Notes: generated from the letters alone by a model not told the origin. Shown: positions 7,499-16,609, numbered from the stretch's first letter. The stretch: DNA of 64,000 nucleotides from Solobacterium sp. (GCA_017510405.1 JAFWNG010000019.1:1-64000); one strand, 5' to 3'. Program-made: numbers and translations.

Positions 7499-8062
7499 TC
7501 AGTTGTCCTCCTGTACATCAAATGCTCTGTCATATGCCATGCGCTTCATGACGGTGCGGGAATCCGCGCCAAGTGCGTCGGCCAGTGTGTAGGCGAAGGC
7601 GTAGACCAGCGCCGGGCCCTGTCCGGTGATCAGTCTGCCGTCTGTCATAACAGCGTCTTCTTTCCATGTACCATGACGGATGGTGTCTCTGACGCCCGGA
7701 TAGCATGTATAGTTCTTTCCGTCCAGAAGTCCTGCGGCGTCCAGTACCTGCGGTGCGGCACAGATTGCTGCGATCAGCTTTCCGTCACGATCCATTTTCT
7801 GCAGGCATTCTTTCAGGAGGCTATCTGCCTTCATGGCATCGGTTCCGCCGTATCCGCCCGGAAGAATGATCATGTCATAGTCACAGACTGCTTCAGATAC
7901 GATCGTATCAGCTTTCATTGTGATTCCGTGTGTACCGGTGATCTCATCACTGCCGAGACCGGCAATATCGCATTGCACTTCTGCCCGGCGCAGAATATCA
8001 ACGATCGTCAGTGCTTCGCCTTCTTCGCATCCCGGTGCGAAGATAACTGCTGCTTTTTTCAT
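7499..8062 (-). CDS. DJ-1/PfpI family protein (DJ-1-type, canonical AICAAP)
   Basis: A 187-residue DJ-1 family protein with MKKAAVIFAPGCEEGEALT, YDMIILPGG and LIAAICAAPQVLDAAGLLDG, then NYTCYPGV, all typical of bacterial DJ-1/YajL-type proteins with a reactive cysteine near residue 104. It is the first gene of the DJ-1, DJ-1, RpiR run. The pair are tandem duplicates that share the C-terminal pattern G(P)A..YAFAY(T)LADALG/ YPFAFAILEALG. Members are linked to handling of electrophiles or oxidants. A suitable GGAGAAC ribosome site precedes the ATG. Confidence 0.87.
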   Translation of the reverse strand: MKKAAVIFAPGCEEGEALTIVDILRRAEVQCDIAGLGSDEITGTHGITMKADTIVSEAVCDYDMIILPGGYGGTDAMKADSLLKECLQKMDRDGKLIAAICAAPQVLDAAGLLDGKNYTCYPGVRDTIRHGTWKEDAVMTDGRLITGQGPALVYAFAYTLADALGADSRTVMKRMAYDRAFDVQEDN

Positions 8063-8187
8063 ATGTTTGTTCTCCTTGCATACGTATCATAGCGGATGAC
8101 GGAACCGGGAAGAAGGAATTTCCGGAATCCGGAAATCTGTGCCGAAAAAGCAGGGAAACGGTAAAATATACATCGGAGGGATACTGT

Positions 8188-8883
8188 ATGACGTTTATGA
8201 ATCCGGATCAGAGAGGATCCCGTACCTTTGTGACGGCGGTATTACTGACGCTGACCGGCGGATACCTCGATGCATATACTTATTTTGTGAGAGGCAAGGT
8301 CTTCGCCAATGCCCAGACCGGCAATATCATCAAGCTCGGCATCTTTGCGGCACAGGGGGACTTTCACCGCTGTCTGGACTTCCTGTTTCCGATCCTGGCA
8401 TTCTGCCTCGGCGTCATGTGCAGTCTTGCCATTGAAGAATACTTTGAGGGACATAAGAAACCATACAGCCGCAGAGGCGTTCTGCTTGTTGAGATCCTGT
8501 GCATGATCGTGATCGCATTTCTTCCCAATACGGAATTCTTTGACGTCCTGTCCAATATCCTGGTGTCGTTTCTGTGTGCCATGCAGATGCAGACGTTCCA
8601 GATCTTTCATAAGAAAGTCATTGCGACGACAGTGGGAACCGGCAATCTGCGCAAAGGCGTGGAATCCCTGTATCGTTCGATCCGGAAAAAAGATCCTGCC
8701 AGTCTGAAGGCGGCAGGGGAGTTCTTCTTCATCCTGCTGATGTTCGTCAGCGGTGTCATCCTCGGTACACTGGTATCGGAAGTTCTTTCGATCCGTGCGA
8801 TCCTTGTACCGGCATGTATGCTGCTGGCAGCAGTCCTGCACATTACGACCGTCTACCGCCGGTTTCTCAGAGAACAGGCATGA
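8188..8883 (+). CDS. DUF1275 (YoaK-like) family membrane protein
   Basis: A 231-residue membrane protein with about six helices. TGGYLDAYTYFVRGKVFANAQTGN near the N-terminus is the defining DUF1275 segment, and the GTGNLRKGVESLY stretch is also typical. Function of the family is unknown. ATCGGAGGGA precedes the ATG. It is monocistronic and converges on glgB, with a shared hairpin at 8888-8906. Confidence 0.85.
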   Translation: MTFMNPDQRGSRTFVTAVLLTLTGGYLDAYTYFVRGKVFANAQTGNIIKLGIFAAQGDFHRCLDFLFPILAFCLGVMCSLAIEEYFEGHKKPYSRRGVLLVEILCMIVIAFLPNTEFFDVLSNILVSFLCAMQMQTFQIFHKKVIATTVGTGNLRKGVESLYRSIRKKDPASLKAAGEFFFILLMFVSGVILGTLVSEVLSIRAILVPACMLLAAVLHITTVYRRFLREQA

Positions 8884-8906
8884 AAAAACCCCGGGGTGAC
8901 CGGGGT
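8883..8906. terminator. Bidirectional terminator between the DUF1275 gene and glgB
   Basis: ACCCCGG (8888-8894) pairs with CCGGGGT (8900-8906). On the minus strand it is followed by TTTTTT, serving glgB; on the plus strand the T-run is weak. Confidence 0.75.
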
Positions 8907-8913
8907 GTCGTGT

Positions 8914-10983
8914 TTATTTGGCAGCTGCTTTCTTTTTGGCAGGTGCTTTTTTCTTTGCCGGAGCTTTCTTCTTTTCGACCGGTTCCGGTTCATTGAAGGC
9001 AAAGATCGCGCAGCCGTATGCCGGCAGCGGATAAACGAGGCGGTACGGCTGACCGTCGCATTCACCGTCAGCGGAACGGTAAGCGGTCTGGACGTCTCTT
9101 CCTTCCGGAGAACCGTTCTGATCCAGAACGAGAGTGAATCTGCCTTTGACCGGTACGCCGACCATATAGTCATCGCGTGCCATCGGTGTCATATTGATGA
9201 CAAACAGCAGGCTCTTCTTCCTGGTGCCGTCTCTGCGGATGAAGGAGAAGATGGAACGTGTATTGTCATCAGCGTTGACCCACTTGAAGCCTTCCCAGGA
9301 ATCATCCAGTTTGTACATTGCCGGATATTTCTGATAGACGTGCAGGAGGTCGCGGACGTAGTTCTGCAGATCCTTGTTCAGCGGATGTTCGCTTTCTTCC
9401 CAGCTCAGCTGTACTTTTTCATCCCATTCATGCGACTGGCCGAAGTCCTGGCCCATGAAGAGAAGCTTCTTGCCGCAGTGTCCGAACATGAAGGTATAGC
9501 CGCATTTGAGGTTTGCGTACTTATCGACTTCGTAGCCCGGCATCTTGTTGATCATGGAACACTTGAGGTGAACGACTTCATCGTGGGAAAGCACGAGAAC
9601 GTACTTCTCGGAGAAGGCATAGCTCATCGCAAATGTCATCTTGTTGTGGTTGTCTTTGCGGAAGTACGGATCCAGTTTCATGTAATCCAGGAAGTCATGC
9701 ATCCAGCCCATATTCCACTTATAGGTGAAGCCGAGACCGTCGTTCTCCGGGATCTCCGTGAGTTTCGGCCATGCGGTGGATTCTTCGGCGATAACGATCG
9801 TGCCGTCTTTTCTGCCGCGGACAACGGAATTCAGATGCTTGAAGAATTCCATGGCATCCAGGTTCTTATTGTCGCCGTTGACATTCGGAACCCATTCACC
9901 GGCTTTGCGGCCGTAGTCCAGATACAGCATACTTGCGACAGCGTCTACACGCAGACCGTCGATGTGGTATTCATCGTACCAGTACAGAGCGTTGCCGATG
10001 AGGAAGATCTTTACTTCGTTCTTGGAGTAGTTGAAGATCTTTGTGCCCCAGTCCGGATGTTCGCCCATGCGCGGATCCGGATGCTCATACGTCGGTGTGC
10101 CGTCGAAGTCTGCCAGACCGAACGCATCCTTCGGGAAGTGCGCCGGTACCCAGTCCAGAATGACGCCGATGCCGTGCTGGTGCATGTAGTCAACGAAGTA
10201 CATGAAGTCCTTTGGATCACCATAGCGGGATGTCGGTGCATAGTAGCCGGTGACCTGATAGCCCCAGGAACCGTCGAACGGATGCTCGGCAATGCCCATG
10301 AGCTCGACATGGGTATAGCCCATGTAGTTGCAGTAGTCGGCCAGTTCATGCGCAAGATCCCGGTAGTTCATGAAGCTGTCCGGTCCTTTGTCATTCTCCG
10401 GTTTGAGCCAGGAACCCAGGTGGCATTCATAAATTGCCATCGGTTCTTCGAACGTGTTCTTGGCGGCACGTGCCTTCATCCACTTGGCGTCGTTCCATCC
10501 GAAGTCGTCGATCCTTGCTGTTTTGGACGCGGTGCCCGGACGAAGTTCTGCCGAGAACGCATACGGGTCAGCCTTGAAGATGGTTTCTCCGCTCTTGGTC
10601 TGGATCGCGTATTTGTACAGTTCGCCGTATCCCATGTCATCGATGAATACTTCCCAGATACCGCTTGTTTCCAGCGGACTCATGAAGTTGGCATTCGGAT
10701 CCCAGCCGTTGCGGTCACATACCAGACTGACAGCTTTTGCGTTCGGTGCCCATACAGCGAAGTGCATGCCTTTGCGATCGCCGATCACAGACGCATGCGC
10801 ACCCATTTTTTCATAGACCTTGTAGTATCTGCCCATATTGAAGAGATAGCGGTCCATACTGCTTAAAAATTCCGGTGCGAGAAGTTCTTCTTTTGCTTCC
10901 TTCTTAACAGCTTTTTTTACACTTTTTGCCGCAGCCGTCTTTTTTGCCGGCGCTTTGCGGGCGGTCGTTTTCTTTTCAGCCAT
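8914..10983 (-). CDS. glgB: 1,4-alpha-glucan branching enzyme with lysine/alanine-rich tails
   Basis: A 689-residue GH13 enzyme that makes alpha-1,6 branches in glycogen. After a basic leader (about residues 1-35, MAEKKTTARKAPAKKTAAAK-like) comes a CBM48-type domain (MHFAVWAPNAKAVSLVCD), then the GH13 barrel with EHPFDGSWGYQVTGYYAP, DWVPAHF, DGLRVDAVASM (nucleophile Asp near 347), the AEEST acid/base motif near 400 and LSHDEVVH near 465. The protein ends in repeated KKKAPAKKKAPAKKKAAAK. Lysine-rich tails at both ends are unusual for GlgB. Start 10983 has GGAG 6 bases ahead; an ATG four codons upstream lacks proper spacing. No other glycogen gene is nearby. Confidence 0.93.
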   Translation of the reverse strand: MAEKKTTARKAPAKKTAAAKSVKKAVKKEAKEELLAPEFLSSMDRYLFNMGRYYKVYEKMGAHASVIGDRKGMHFAVWAPNAKAVSLVCDRNGWDPNANFMSPLETSGIWEVFIDDMGYGELYKYAIQTKSGETIFKADPYAFSAELRPGTASKTARIDDFGWNDAKWMKARAAKNTFEEPMAIYECHLGSWLKPENDKGPDSFMNYRDLAHELADYCNYMGYTHVELMGIAEHPFDGSWGYQVTGYYAPTSRYGDPKDFMYFVDYMHQHGIGVILDWVPAHFPKDAFGLADFDGTPTYEHPDPRMGEHPDWGTKIFNYSKNEVKIFLIGNALYWYDEYHIDGLRVDAVASMLYLDYGRKAGEWVPNVNGDNKNLDAMEFFKHLNSVVRGRKDGTIVIAEESTAWPKLTEIPENDGLGFTYKWNMGWMHDFLDYMKLDPYFRKDNHNKMTFAMSYAFSEKYVLVLSHDEVVHLKCSMINKMPGYEVDKYANLKCGYTFMFGHCGKKLLFMGQDFGQSHEWDEKVQLSWEESEHPLNKDLQNYVRDLLHVYQKYPAMYKLDDSWEGFKWVNADDNTRSIFSFIRRDGTRKKSLLFVINMTPMARDDYMVGVPVKGRFTLVLDQNGSPEGRDVQTAYRSADGECDGQPYRLVYPLPAYGCAIFAFNEPEPVEKKKAPAKKKAPAKKKAAAK

Positions 10984-11015
10984 ATGATTCTCCATTTCCT
11001 GTTAATGATAATTGA

Positions 11016-11052
11016 ACCGGTATCGTGAACCGGTGCTGTTTCTAACATTATA
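11016..11052 (-). promoter_or_regulatory. glgB promoter with two ACCGGTT operator-like repeats
   Basis: On the minus strand a perfect TATAAT (11052-11047) is followed by two direct repeats of ACCGGTTCA with ACCGGT cores at 11029-11034 and 11016-11021, 13 bases apart. The same ACCGGT core forms the operator at scrR and a site at the fructokinase promoter. No good -35 box is visible. Confidence 0.5.
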
Positions 11053-11159
11053 ATACGAGTTTTTTGGTAAAATGTCTTCACGGGTATTCTGTTTTGACGA
11101 TAATCTTTGCGGAAAAAGGAATATCCGGTGTTCATCACACATGATTTTAAGGAGGTATT

Positions 11160-12020
11160 ATGGAAGAACGGACGATCTGGGATATCGGAGATAGATATTT
11201 CAAAAACGGACTGCTGAATACTGTGATCTTTGCGGTATGTGTACTTCTGTTCACGAAAGCAGCCGCCATGCTGATGGAGAAACTGTTTGCCCGCAGTGCG
11301 CGGACACGCTCTCTTCCGTTTGTATATCTGCGGAAAATCCTGACATTTATTCTGTATTCCGCAGCGGTCTTTTCAATCATTGCCCAGGTGAAGCCTTTAC
11401 AGGATGTGGGTGTATCGATTCTCGGCGCTACGAGTGTGATCACAGTGATCGTAGGACTTGCGGCACAGGCAACATTTGGAAATTTCATTTCCGGTTTTTT
11501 TATTTCTCTGTATCAGCCGTTTAAAGTCGGCGATACGATCGCATTGCCGGAGAAGAACATTATGGGTCAGGTACGCGAGATCACATTCCGGCACACTGTG
11601 ATCCGTTCCATTGAGAATACGGAATATATCATTCCCAACAGTGTCATGGACAGTGCTGTCATCGAGAACAGAGCTTTCGGACAGGCATTCTATAAGCGGA
11701 AGATCAGTGTATCCGTCGGTTATGACAGTGATACGACACTGGTAAAAAAGCTGATCACAGAGACGGTGCTTTCCACGAAGGAATATGTGGATACGCGTAC
11801 CGACGAAGAACGTGAAAACGGCGTTCCGGCAGTGAATATCCGTCTGGAAGAGTTCGGTGCCAGTGGTCTGGAGTTCATCTTCTTCATGGTATCTGCCACA
11901 CTTGCGGATTCGTACACAGGCGCTTCGAAGGTCCGCACGAAACTGCTGGAAGAGTTCCGCGAACACAATATCAACATCCCGTACCAGACGGTGGATGTAA
12001 ACATTAAGAACAATGGCTGA
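11160..12020 (+). CDS. MscS family mechanosensitive channel
   Basis: A 286-residue small-conductance channel. Three hydrophobic helices occupy about 1-115; the pore-lining helix and its continuation read VIVGLAAQATFGNFISGFFI, followed by YQPFKVGDTI, the hallmark of MscS. The soluble beta domain (EYIIPNSVMDSAVIENRAF) and alpha/beta C-terminal domain follow. It releases solutes upon osmotic downshock. TTAAGGAGG precedes the ATG. The next gene overlaps its end by 8 bases. Confidence 0.92.
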   Translation: MEERTIWDIGDRYFKNGLLNTVIFAVCVLLFTKAAAMLMEKLFARSARTRSLPFVYLRKILTFILYSAAVFSIIAQVKPLQDVGVSILGATSVITVIVGLAAQATFGNFISGFFISLYQPFKVGDTIALPEKNIMGQVREITFRHTVIRSIENTEYIIPNSVMDSAVIENRAFGQAFYKRKISVSVGYDSDTTLVKKLITETVLSTKEYVDTRTDEERENGVPAVNIRLEEFGASGLEFIFFMVSATLADSYTGASKVRTKLLEEFREHNINIPYQTVDVNIKNNG

Positions 12021-12354
12021 AACGATCCGGATGACATGCAGCACACGGCTGTTTGATCTGTTTGAACTGAAAGACCGGCTCTGTACGATGAACGCGGAAC
12101 TGGTCGGAAAGGAATACAGGGAATACAGCCATGAAGAAGTACTCGTGCTGGTATTTGAAAAATACTATATGCGAAGCAGCGGCTACGGTTCCCTCACGGT
12201 AATGCTCGAAGACGACGGGGAAGAGCAGAGAGCGGTACTGATCGCTTCCGGCGGCGGCCAGGGCATAATGAATATCAGCTACGGCGCCAACCGGAAGTTT
12301 GCCGAAAGTGCTGCGGAGATCCTGCAGGAATGTGATTTCATGGAAATTGCGTGA
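12013..12354 (+). CDS. Small conserved protein, DUF6054-like
   Basis: A 113-residue soluble protein overlapping the MscS gene by 8 bases, so translationally coupled to it. I recognise only a loose resemblance to DUF6054 proteins: a central EVLVLVFEKYYMRSSGYGSLTVML segment and a GGGQGIMNISYGANRKF block near the C-terminus. There is no signal peptide or membrane segment. Function is unknown; the coupling suggests the two products are made together. Confidence 0.6.
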   Translation: MAETIRMTCSTRLFDLFELKDRLCTMNAELVGKEYREYSHEEVLVLVFEKYYMRSSGYGSLTVMLEDDGEEQRAVLIASGGGQGIMNISYGANRKFAESAAEILQECDFMEIA

Positions 12355-12405
12355 AAAGAGGATGAAAGGTAACTGTCAATTGAGTATTGTCACTGTTTTC
12401 TCAGA

Positions 12406-12442
12406 AAACCGGTAGTATATAATAGTTATACAGAAACCAGTT
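12406..12442 (+). promoter_or_regulatory. Fructokinase promoter with two ScrR-like operator sites
   Basis: A perfect TATAAT (12418-12423) is flanked by AAACCGGT (12406-12413), lying in the spacer, and GAAACCAGTT (12433-12442), just downstream. Both resemble the half-arms of the scrR operator (GAAACCGGTT). The -35 region is poor (T-rich near 12396). Confidence 0.55.
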
Positions 12443-12458
12443 ATTAAGGAGGATAATT

Positions 12459-13430
12459 ATGACAGCTTTTGATGTCGTCGCACTGGGCGAACTGTTAATT
12501 GATTTTACGGAAAATGGAATGTCGGAACAGGGCAACCCGCTTCTGGAAGCGAATCCGGGCGGCGCACCGTGCAATGTTCTGAGTATGCTGACCCGCTACG
12601 GCAGAAAAGTAGCGTTTATCGGAAAAGTCGGTAATGACGGCTTCGGCAATCTGCTGGAAAAGGCAATTGTTGAACAGGGTATTTCTGCTGAAGGTCTGAA
12701 GAAAGATGACGAAGTGCATACAACACTGGCACTTGTATTAAAGAAGCCGAACGGCGACCGTGACTTTGCGTTCTACCGCAAACCAGGCGCAGACGTTAAC
12801 CTGAAGCCGGAAGAGATCGATCCTGCACTGATCGAAAACTCCAGACTGTTCCACTTCGGAACGCTGTCCCTGACGGATGAACCGGCGATCAGCGCTACAT
12901 ACCGTGCGATCGAGATCGCGGAAAAAGCAGGTCTGATCCGTTCCTTCGACCCGAACCTGAGAGAACCGCTTTGGCCGTCTCTGGACGAAGCGTGGAAGGC
13001 TGTCGACTGGGGCATGCATCATACCGATATCCTGAAGATCTCGGACAATGAGATCCAGTGGTTCACAGGCAAAGAAGACTTTGATGAAGGCATCAAAGTC
13101 CTGCAGGACAAATATCCGAACCTGAAGCTCATCTGCCTGTCCATGGGACCGGACGGATCCCGTGCTTACTGGAACGGCCTGCGTGTGGAAGTTCCTGCAT
13201 TCCTGCAGAAAGAAACGATCGAAACAACAGGTGCCGGTGATACATTCTGCGCAAGCATGATCCACCACACACTGAAGTACGGTCTGGATGGTTTCGATGA
13301 AGACAAACTGAAAGAACTGCTTACCATGGGCAACGCTTCTGCTTCCATCGTTACAACACGCAAGGGTGCTCTGCGCGTTATGCCGCAGATCGATGAGGTC
13401 AAGGCATTCATCGCTGAGCGCACTGCATAA
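12459..13430 (+). CDS. scrK: PfkB family fructokinase
   Basis: A 323-residue sugar kinase of the PfkB (ribokinase) family. DVVALGELLIDF opens the fold; NPGGAPCNVLSMLTRYG is the substrate-binding PfkB signature 1; TTGAGDTFCASMIHH near residue 250 carries the catalytic aspartate and anion hole of signature 2. Sequence character matches fructokinases that phosphorylate the fructose released by sucrose-6-phosphate hydrolase. TAAGGAGG precedes the ATG. It is monocistronic with its own terminator, and its promoter carries sites like the operator of the scr operon 12 kb away, supporting a sucrose role. Another hexose or ketose substrate cannot be excluded. Confidence 0.85.
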   Translation: MTAFDVVALGELLIDFTENGMSEQGNPLLEANPGGAPCNVLSMLTRYGRKVAFIGKVGNDGFGNLLEKAIVEQGISAEGLKKDDEVHTTLALVLKKPNGDRDFAFYRKPGADVNLKPEEIDPALIENSRLFHFGTLSLTDEPAISATYRAIEIAEKAGLIRSFDPNLREPLWPSLDEAWKAVDWGMHHTDILKISDNEIQWFTGKEDFDEGIKVLQDKYPNLKLICLSMGPDGSRAYWNGLRVEVPAFLQKETIETTGAGDTFCASMIHHTLKYGLDGFDEDKLKELLTMGNASASIVTTRKGALRVMPQIDEVKAFIAERTA

Positions 13431-13456
13431 TACACTGCAGATCTGACAGATATTGT

Positions 13457-13486
13457 AAACGGAGAGTGTGCATCTCTCCGTTTTTT
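13457..13486 (+). terminator. Terminator of the fructokinase gene
   Basis: AAACGGAGAG (13457-13466) pairs with CTCTCCGTTT (13474-13483), followed by TTT. Confidence 0.9.
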
Positions 13487-13609
13487 GTCAGGCAGACCAC
13501 ATCCGCTGCTTTTTCCGGAACAAAATCAGAAACTCATTCAGAACATCCATAGACCGTTTGAAAACATGCGATATAGTATAAGTAGAAGAATCATTTCAAG
13601 GAGTTCAAT

Positions 13610-14455
13610 ATGATTGATAATATCAAAGCATTGATCGTGGACATTGACGGTACACTGGTCGTAAAAGGCAGTATCATTATGCCGCAGACGCGCAAAGCAA
13701 TTGATATTCTTCAGGCGGAAGGCGTCATCATGGGACTGGCGACCGGCAGACTGGTCGACGACTATACCAGAGGCTATGCGAAACGGTGGGGACTGGACTG
13801 GGATTTTGATGTGCTCATCGGTGCCAACGGCGGTCATCTCTGGGATAAATGGCATCCGGATGAAGTGGAAATGTTCTATCCGCTGAGTGAAGCGGATATC
13901 AAAATGATCATGGATATGGTTGCACCGTTGAATCTCAACGGACAGATTTACGAAAACAGTCAGCTGATCGCACAGAGATGGGATAATCTTGTGGCGGCCA
14001 GCTCCCTGCGCAACATGCAGGAAGTTGTCATTTCCCCGTTCCCGGACAGACTGTACCGGAGACCGAACGCAAAGATCCAGTTCCGCTATGAACCGGATGA
14101 TGCCGAACATGTACTTGGCTTCATTAATGCTCTGGATCTTCCGGACAGGATCCAGCACGTGGTGACCTATCCGGGCATCGTAGAATTCATGGACAGACGT
14201 GTGGACAAAGGCGTCGCTCTGCACAGATTCGCAGAGAAGAACAATATCCCCATTGAAAACATCCTGACATTCGGCGATGCGGAAAATGATATTGCTCTGG
14301 TCAGGGAAGCGGGATGGGGAGTTGTCCTTGCGAATGGTTCGGCTGAGACAAAAGCTGCCGGCAATGACGTGACGGAATATCCTGTGACAGAAGACGGTAT
14401 GGGCAGGTATATCTTTGAGAAGTTCCTGAATCCGAGAGGTATCTATTTCGAGTGA
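13610..14455 (+). CDS. Cof-type HAD hydrolase
   Basis: A 281-residue HAD phosphatase. IVDIDGTLV near residue 8-16 holds the two catalytic aspartates, GLATGRL gives motif II, and FGDAENDIALVREAG near 220 gives motif IV with metal-binding acidic residues. The central cap is of the Cof (C2B) type. Members dephosphorylate sugar phosphates, FMN or pyridoxal phosphate. AAGGAG lies before the ATG. A paralogue with the same DVLIG-NGG pattern is at 29930-30760. Monocistronic, with a terminator at 14495. Confidence 0.88.
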   Translation: MIDNIKALIVDIDGTLVVKGSIIMPQTRKAIDILQAEGVIMGLATGRLVDDYTRGYAKRWGLDWDFDVLIGANGGHLWDKWHPDEVEMFYPLSEADIKMIMDMVAPLNLNGQIYENSQLIAQRWDNLVAASSLRNMQEVVISPFPDRLYRRPNAKIQFRYEPDDAEHVLGFINALDLPDRIQHVVTYPGIVEFMDRRVDKGVALHRFAEKNNIPIENILTFGDAENDIALVREAGWGVVLANGSAETKAAGNDVTEYPVTEDGMGRYIFEKFLNPRGIYFE

Positions 14456-14494
14456 TCACAGCATAGAGCTGAACGGTAATTTGCGTGCAAGAGA

Positions 14495-14540
14495 AGGTTC
14501 GAGATCCGGTCGTATCTGACCGGCATACGGACCTTTTTCT
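14495..14540 (+). terminator. Terminator after the Cof-type hydrolase
   Basis: AGGTTCG (14495-14501) pairs with CGGACCT (14528-14534), with an inner CCGGTC/GACCGG stem (14506-14511 with 14518-14523), then TTTTTCTTT. Confidence 0.75.
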
Positions 14541-14587
14541 TTCTGTATATTTGCCGGCCGGCATTCGTTTTTCTGTGTCTGCCCGGG

Positions 14588-14593
14588 TATAAT
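14588..14593 (+). promoter_or_regulatory. -10 box of the first enoate reductase gene
   Basis: A perfect TATAAT lies 40 bases before the ATG at 14633; the -35 region is only T-rich. Confidence 0.45.
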
Positions 14594-14632
14594 ATCAGTA
14601 ACAGGATAATGAATGAAAGGAGCGAAAAAACA

Positions 14633-16561
14633 ATGAAATTTGAACATGTACTTTCCCCGATCCGAATTGGAACGATGGAAGTGAAGAACCGTTTTATGGT
14701 GGCTGCCATGGGTACCGGACACGGTTCCCTTTCCGGTTTTACGGACAGACAGTGGCCTGCGTACTATGAGAAGCGGGCAGAGGGAGGATTCGGTCTGATC
14801 ACGATCGAATCCAGTTCGGTCAATAAGAACGGACTGAACTCCAACACCCAGCCGGGACTCTGGGATGATGCATTTATTCCGCAGTTCCGCGAAGTCGCGG
14901 AAAGATGTCATAAGCACGGTGCAAAGGTATCCGTACAGATCAATGATTCCGGACGGCAGAACAATCCGTTATTAACCGATGGCACACCGGTGTCCGGACC
15001 TAGCCCGATCGCATGTCCGGTATTCGGTGTTGTGCCGCATGAACTGACCATTGATGAGATCCATGAATCGGTCGAACGGTATGCAGAAGCCGCAAGACGT
15101 GCCAAAGAAGCAGGACTCGATGCGGTGGAACTGCATTGCGGACACGGCTTCCTGATCGCCCAGTTCCTGTCTCCAATGTCCAATAAGCGCTATGACGCCT
15201 ATGGCGGAGACCTGGCAGGCAGAGCAAGGTTTGTATGTGATATCATCCGTGCAGTCAAAGAGAAGTGCGGAAAGGACTTCCCGGTCATTGCCAAGATCAC
15301 GGGTGACGAAAAGATCGTCGGCGGACTGACCATTGCGGACACAAAGATCTTCGCAAGGTATATGGAAGAAGCAGGACTGGATGCCGTCGGCGTGACCGTT
15401 TGCGCATTCCCGTCACTGAACTGGATGTCCGTACCGTCAGATGTGGAATCCGGCTTCAACGCCGCAAACGCTGCCCTGGTAAAAGAATCCGTATCCATTC
15501 CGGTAATAACGGTAAACCGTGTCAATACACCGGAGATCGCGGAAGACATCGTGGCAACCGGCAAAGCAGACATGGTCGACCTTGGCAGAGGATCGCTGGC
15601 AGATCCGGAGTTCCCGAAGAAAGTGGCAGAAGGACGGATCAACGAGATCTCGCAGTGCATTGGCTGTCTGCAAGCATGCCTTGGAAATATGCTGCAGGAT
15701 CCGCCGCTGCCGACAAGCTGCCTGGTCAACCCGATCACCGGACATGAAAGTGTCTGGCTCTATGAACCGGCAAAGGAACAGAAAAAGATCCTGATTGCAG
15801 GATCCGGGCCGGCAGGTCTGGAAGCAGGATGGCTGCTGTCGAAGCGCGGCTATGACGTCACGATCTATGAGGCGGATGACCACTTCGGCGGACAGTACCG
15901 CATCGGCGCATTCCCGCCGTGCAAACAGTCCATCCTGACAGCAATCAAGTTCTGGATCACAATGAACGAAAAATACGGCACTAAGATGGTGCTGAATACA
16001 CCGGTCACAAAAGAACTTGTGGAAGCGGAAAAGCCGGATGTCGTTATTCTTGCGACCGGTTCGAAAGCAGCGATGCCGCCGATCGAAGGACTGGCAGACG
16101 CGGGAGTTTTAAAGGCAATCGACGTCATTGCGGGCAGAGCACAGGCAGGTGCGAATTCGCTCATTCTGGGCGGCGGTCTGGTCGGAGCAGAGTGCGCAGA
16201 CTTCCTGCGTGAGCATAACAAAGCCTCTGTGATCATCGACCAGCTTCCGGATATTGCACTGGACCTCTATCTTGGCGCAAGAGAGCATCTCATGAACCGC
16301 CTGAAGGATACACCGCGGATCTGCAGTGCGAAGATCACGAAGGTATATGCGGACGGTGCTGACTATGAACGGAACGGTGAAGCAAAGAGTGCTCGAGGAT
16401 TTGACAGTGTGATCCTGGCACTTGGCTCCGCGGCATATAATCCGCTGGAAGCAGAGATTAAAGATCTCGTGAAAGAAGTCTATGTGATCGGCGACGCGGT
16501 AAAAGCCGGCAAAGCAAATACTGCCACCTCACAGGCGGCAGAACTCGCAAACAGGATCTGA
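14633..16561 (+). CDS. Old Yellow Enzyme-type NADH:flavin oxidoreductase / enoate reductase (copy 1)
   Basis: A 642-residue three-domain flavoprotein of the 2,4-dienoyl-CoA reductase/2-enoate reductase family. The N-terminal FMN barrel (about 1-335) has KNRFMVAAMG, the HCGHGFLIAQFLSP active-site helix and DAYGGDLAGRARF. A 4Fe-4S motif follows with cysteines at about 342, 345, 349 and 363. The C-terminal half is an FAD/NAD(P) module opened by ILIAGSGPAGLEAGWLLSKRG. It probably reduces the C=C bond of an unsaturated carboxylate or its CoA ester. I chose ATG 14633, preceded by AAAGGAG. It is monocistronic, ahead of a LysR gene pointing towards it. A paralogue is at 46485-48410. Substrate is unknown. 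Confidence 0.88.
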   Translation: MKFEHVLSPIRIGTMEVKNRFMVAAMGTGHGSLSGFTDRQWPAYYEKRAEGGFGLITIESSSVNKNGLNSNTQPGLWDDAFIPQFREVAERCHKHGAKVSVQINDSGRQNNPLLTDGTPVSGPSPIACPVFGVVPHELTIDEIHESVERYAEAARRAKEAGLDAVELHCGHGFLIAQFLSPMSNKRYDAYGGDLAGRARFVCDIIRAVKEKCGKDFPVIAKITGDEKIVGGLTIADTKIFARYMEEAGLDAVGVTVCAFPSLNWMSVPSDVESGFNAANAALVKESVSIPVITVNRVNTPEIAEDIVATGKADMVDLGRGSLADPEFPKKVAEGRINEISQCIGCLQACLGNMLQDPPLPTSCLVNPITGHESVWLYEPAKEQKKILIAGSGPAGLEAGWLLSKRGYDVTIYEADDHFGGQYRIGAFPPCKQSILTAIKFWITMNEKYGTKMVLNTPVTKELVEAEKPDVVILATGSKAAMPPIEGLADAGVLKAIDVIAGRAQAGANSLILGGGLVGAECADFLREHNKASVIIDQLPDIALDLYLGAREHLMNRLKDTPRICSAKITKVYADGADYERNGEAKSARGFDSVILALGSAAYNPLEAEIKDLVKEVYVIGDAVKAGKANTATSQAAELANRI

Positions 16562-16568
16562 TCATCCG

Positions 16569-16609
16569 AAAGACCGATGTCTGCAGAGATGCAGGCACGG
16601 TCTTTTTTT
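16569..16609 (+). terminator. Terminator of enoate reductase copy 1
   Basis: AAAGACCG (16569-16576) pairs with CGGTCTTT (16598-16605), with an inner CTGC/GCAG stem, then TTTTT. Confidence 0.85.

Noticed and set aside
8896..10866. A 656-codon open frame on the plus strand opposite glgB
   Set aside because: It is entirely antisense to a well-conserved glgB, has no ribosome site and no recognisable domain; long antisense frames are expected in codon-biased genes.
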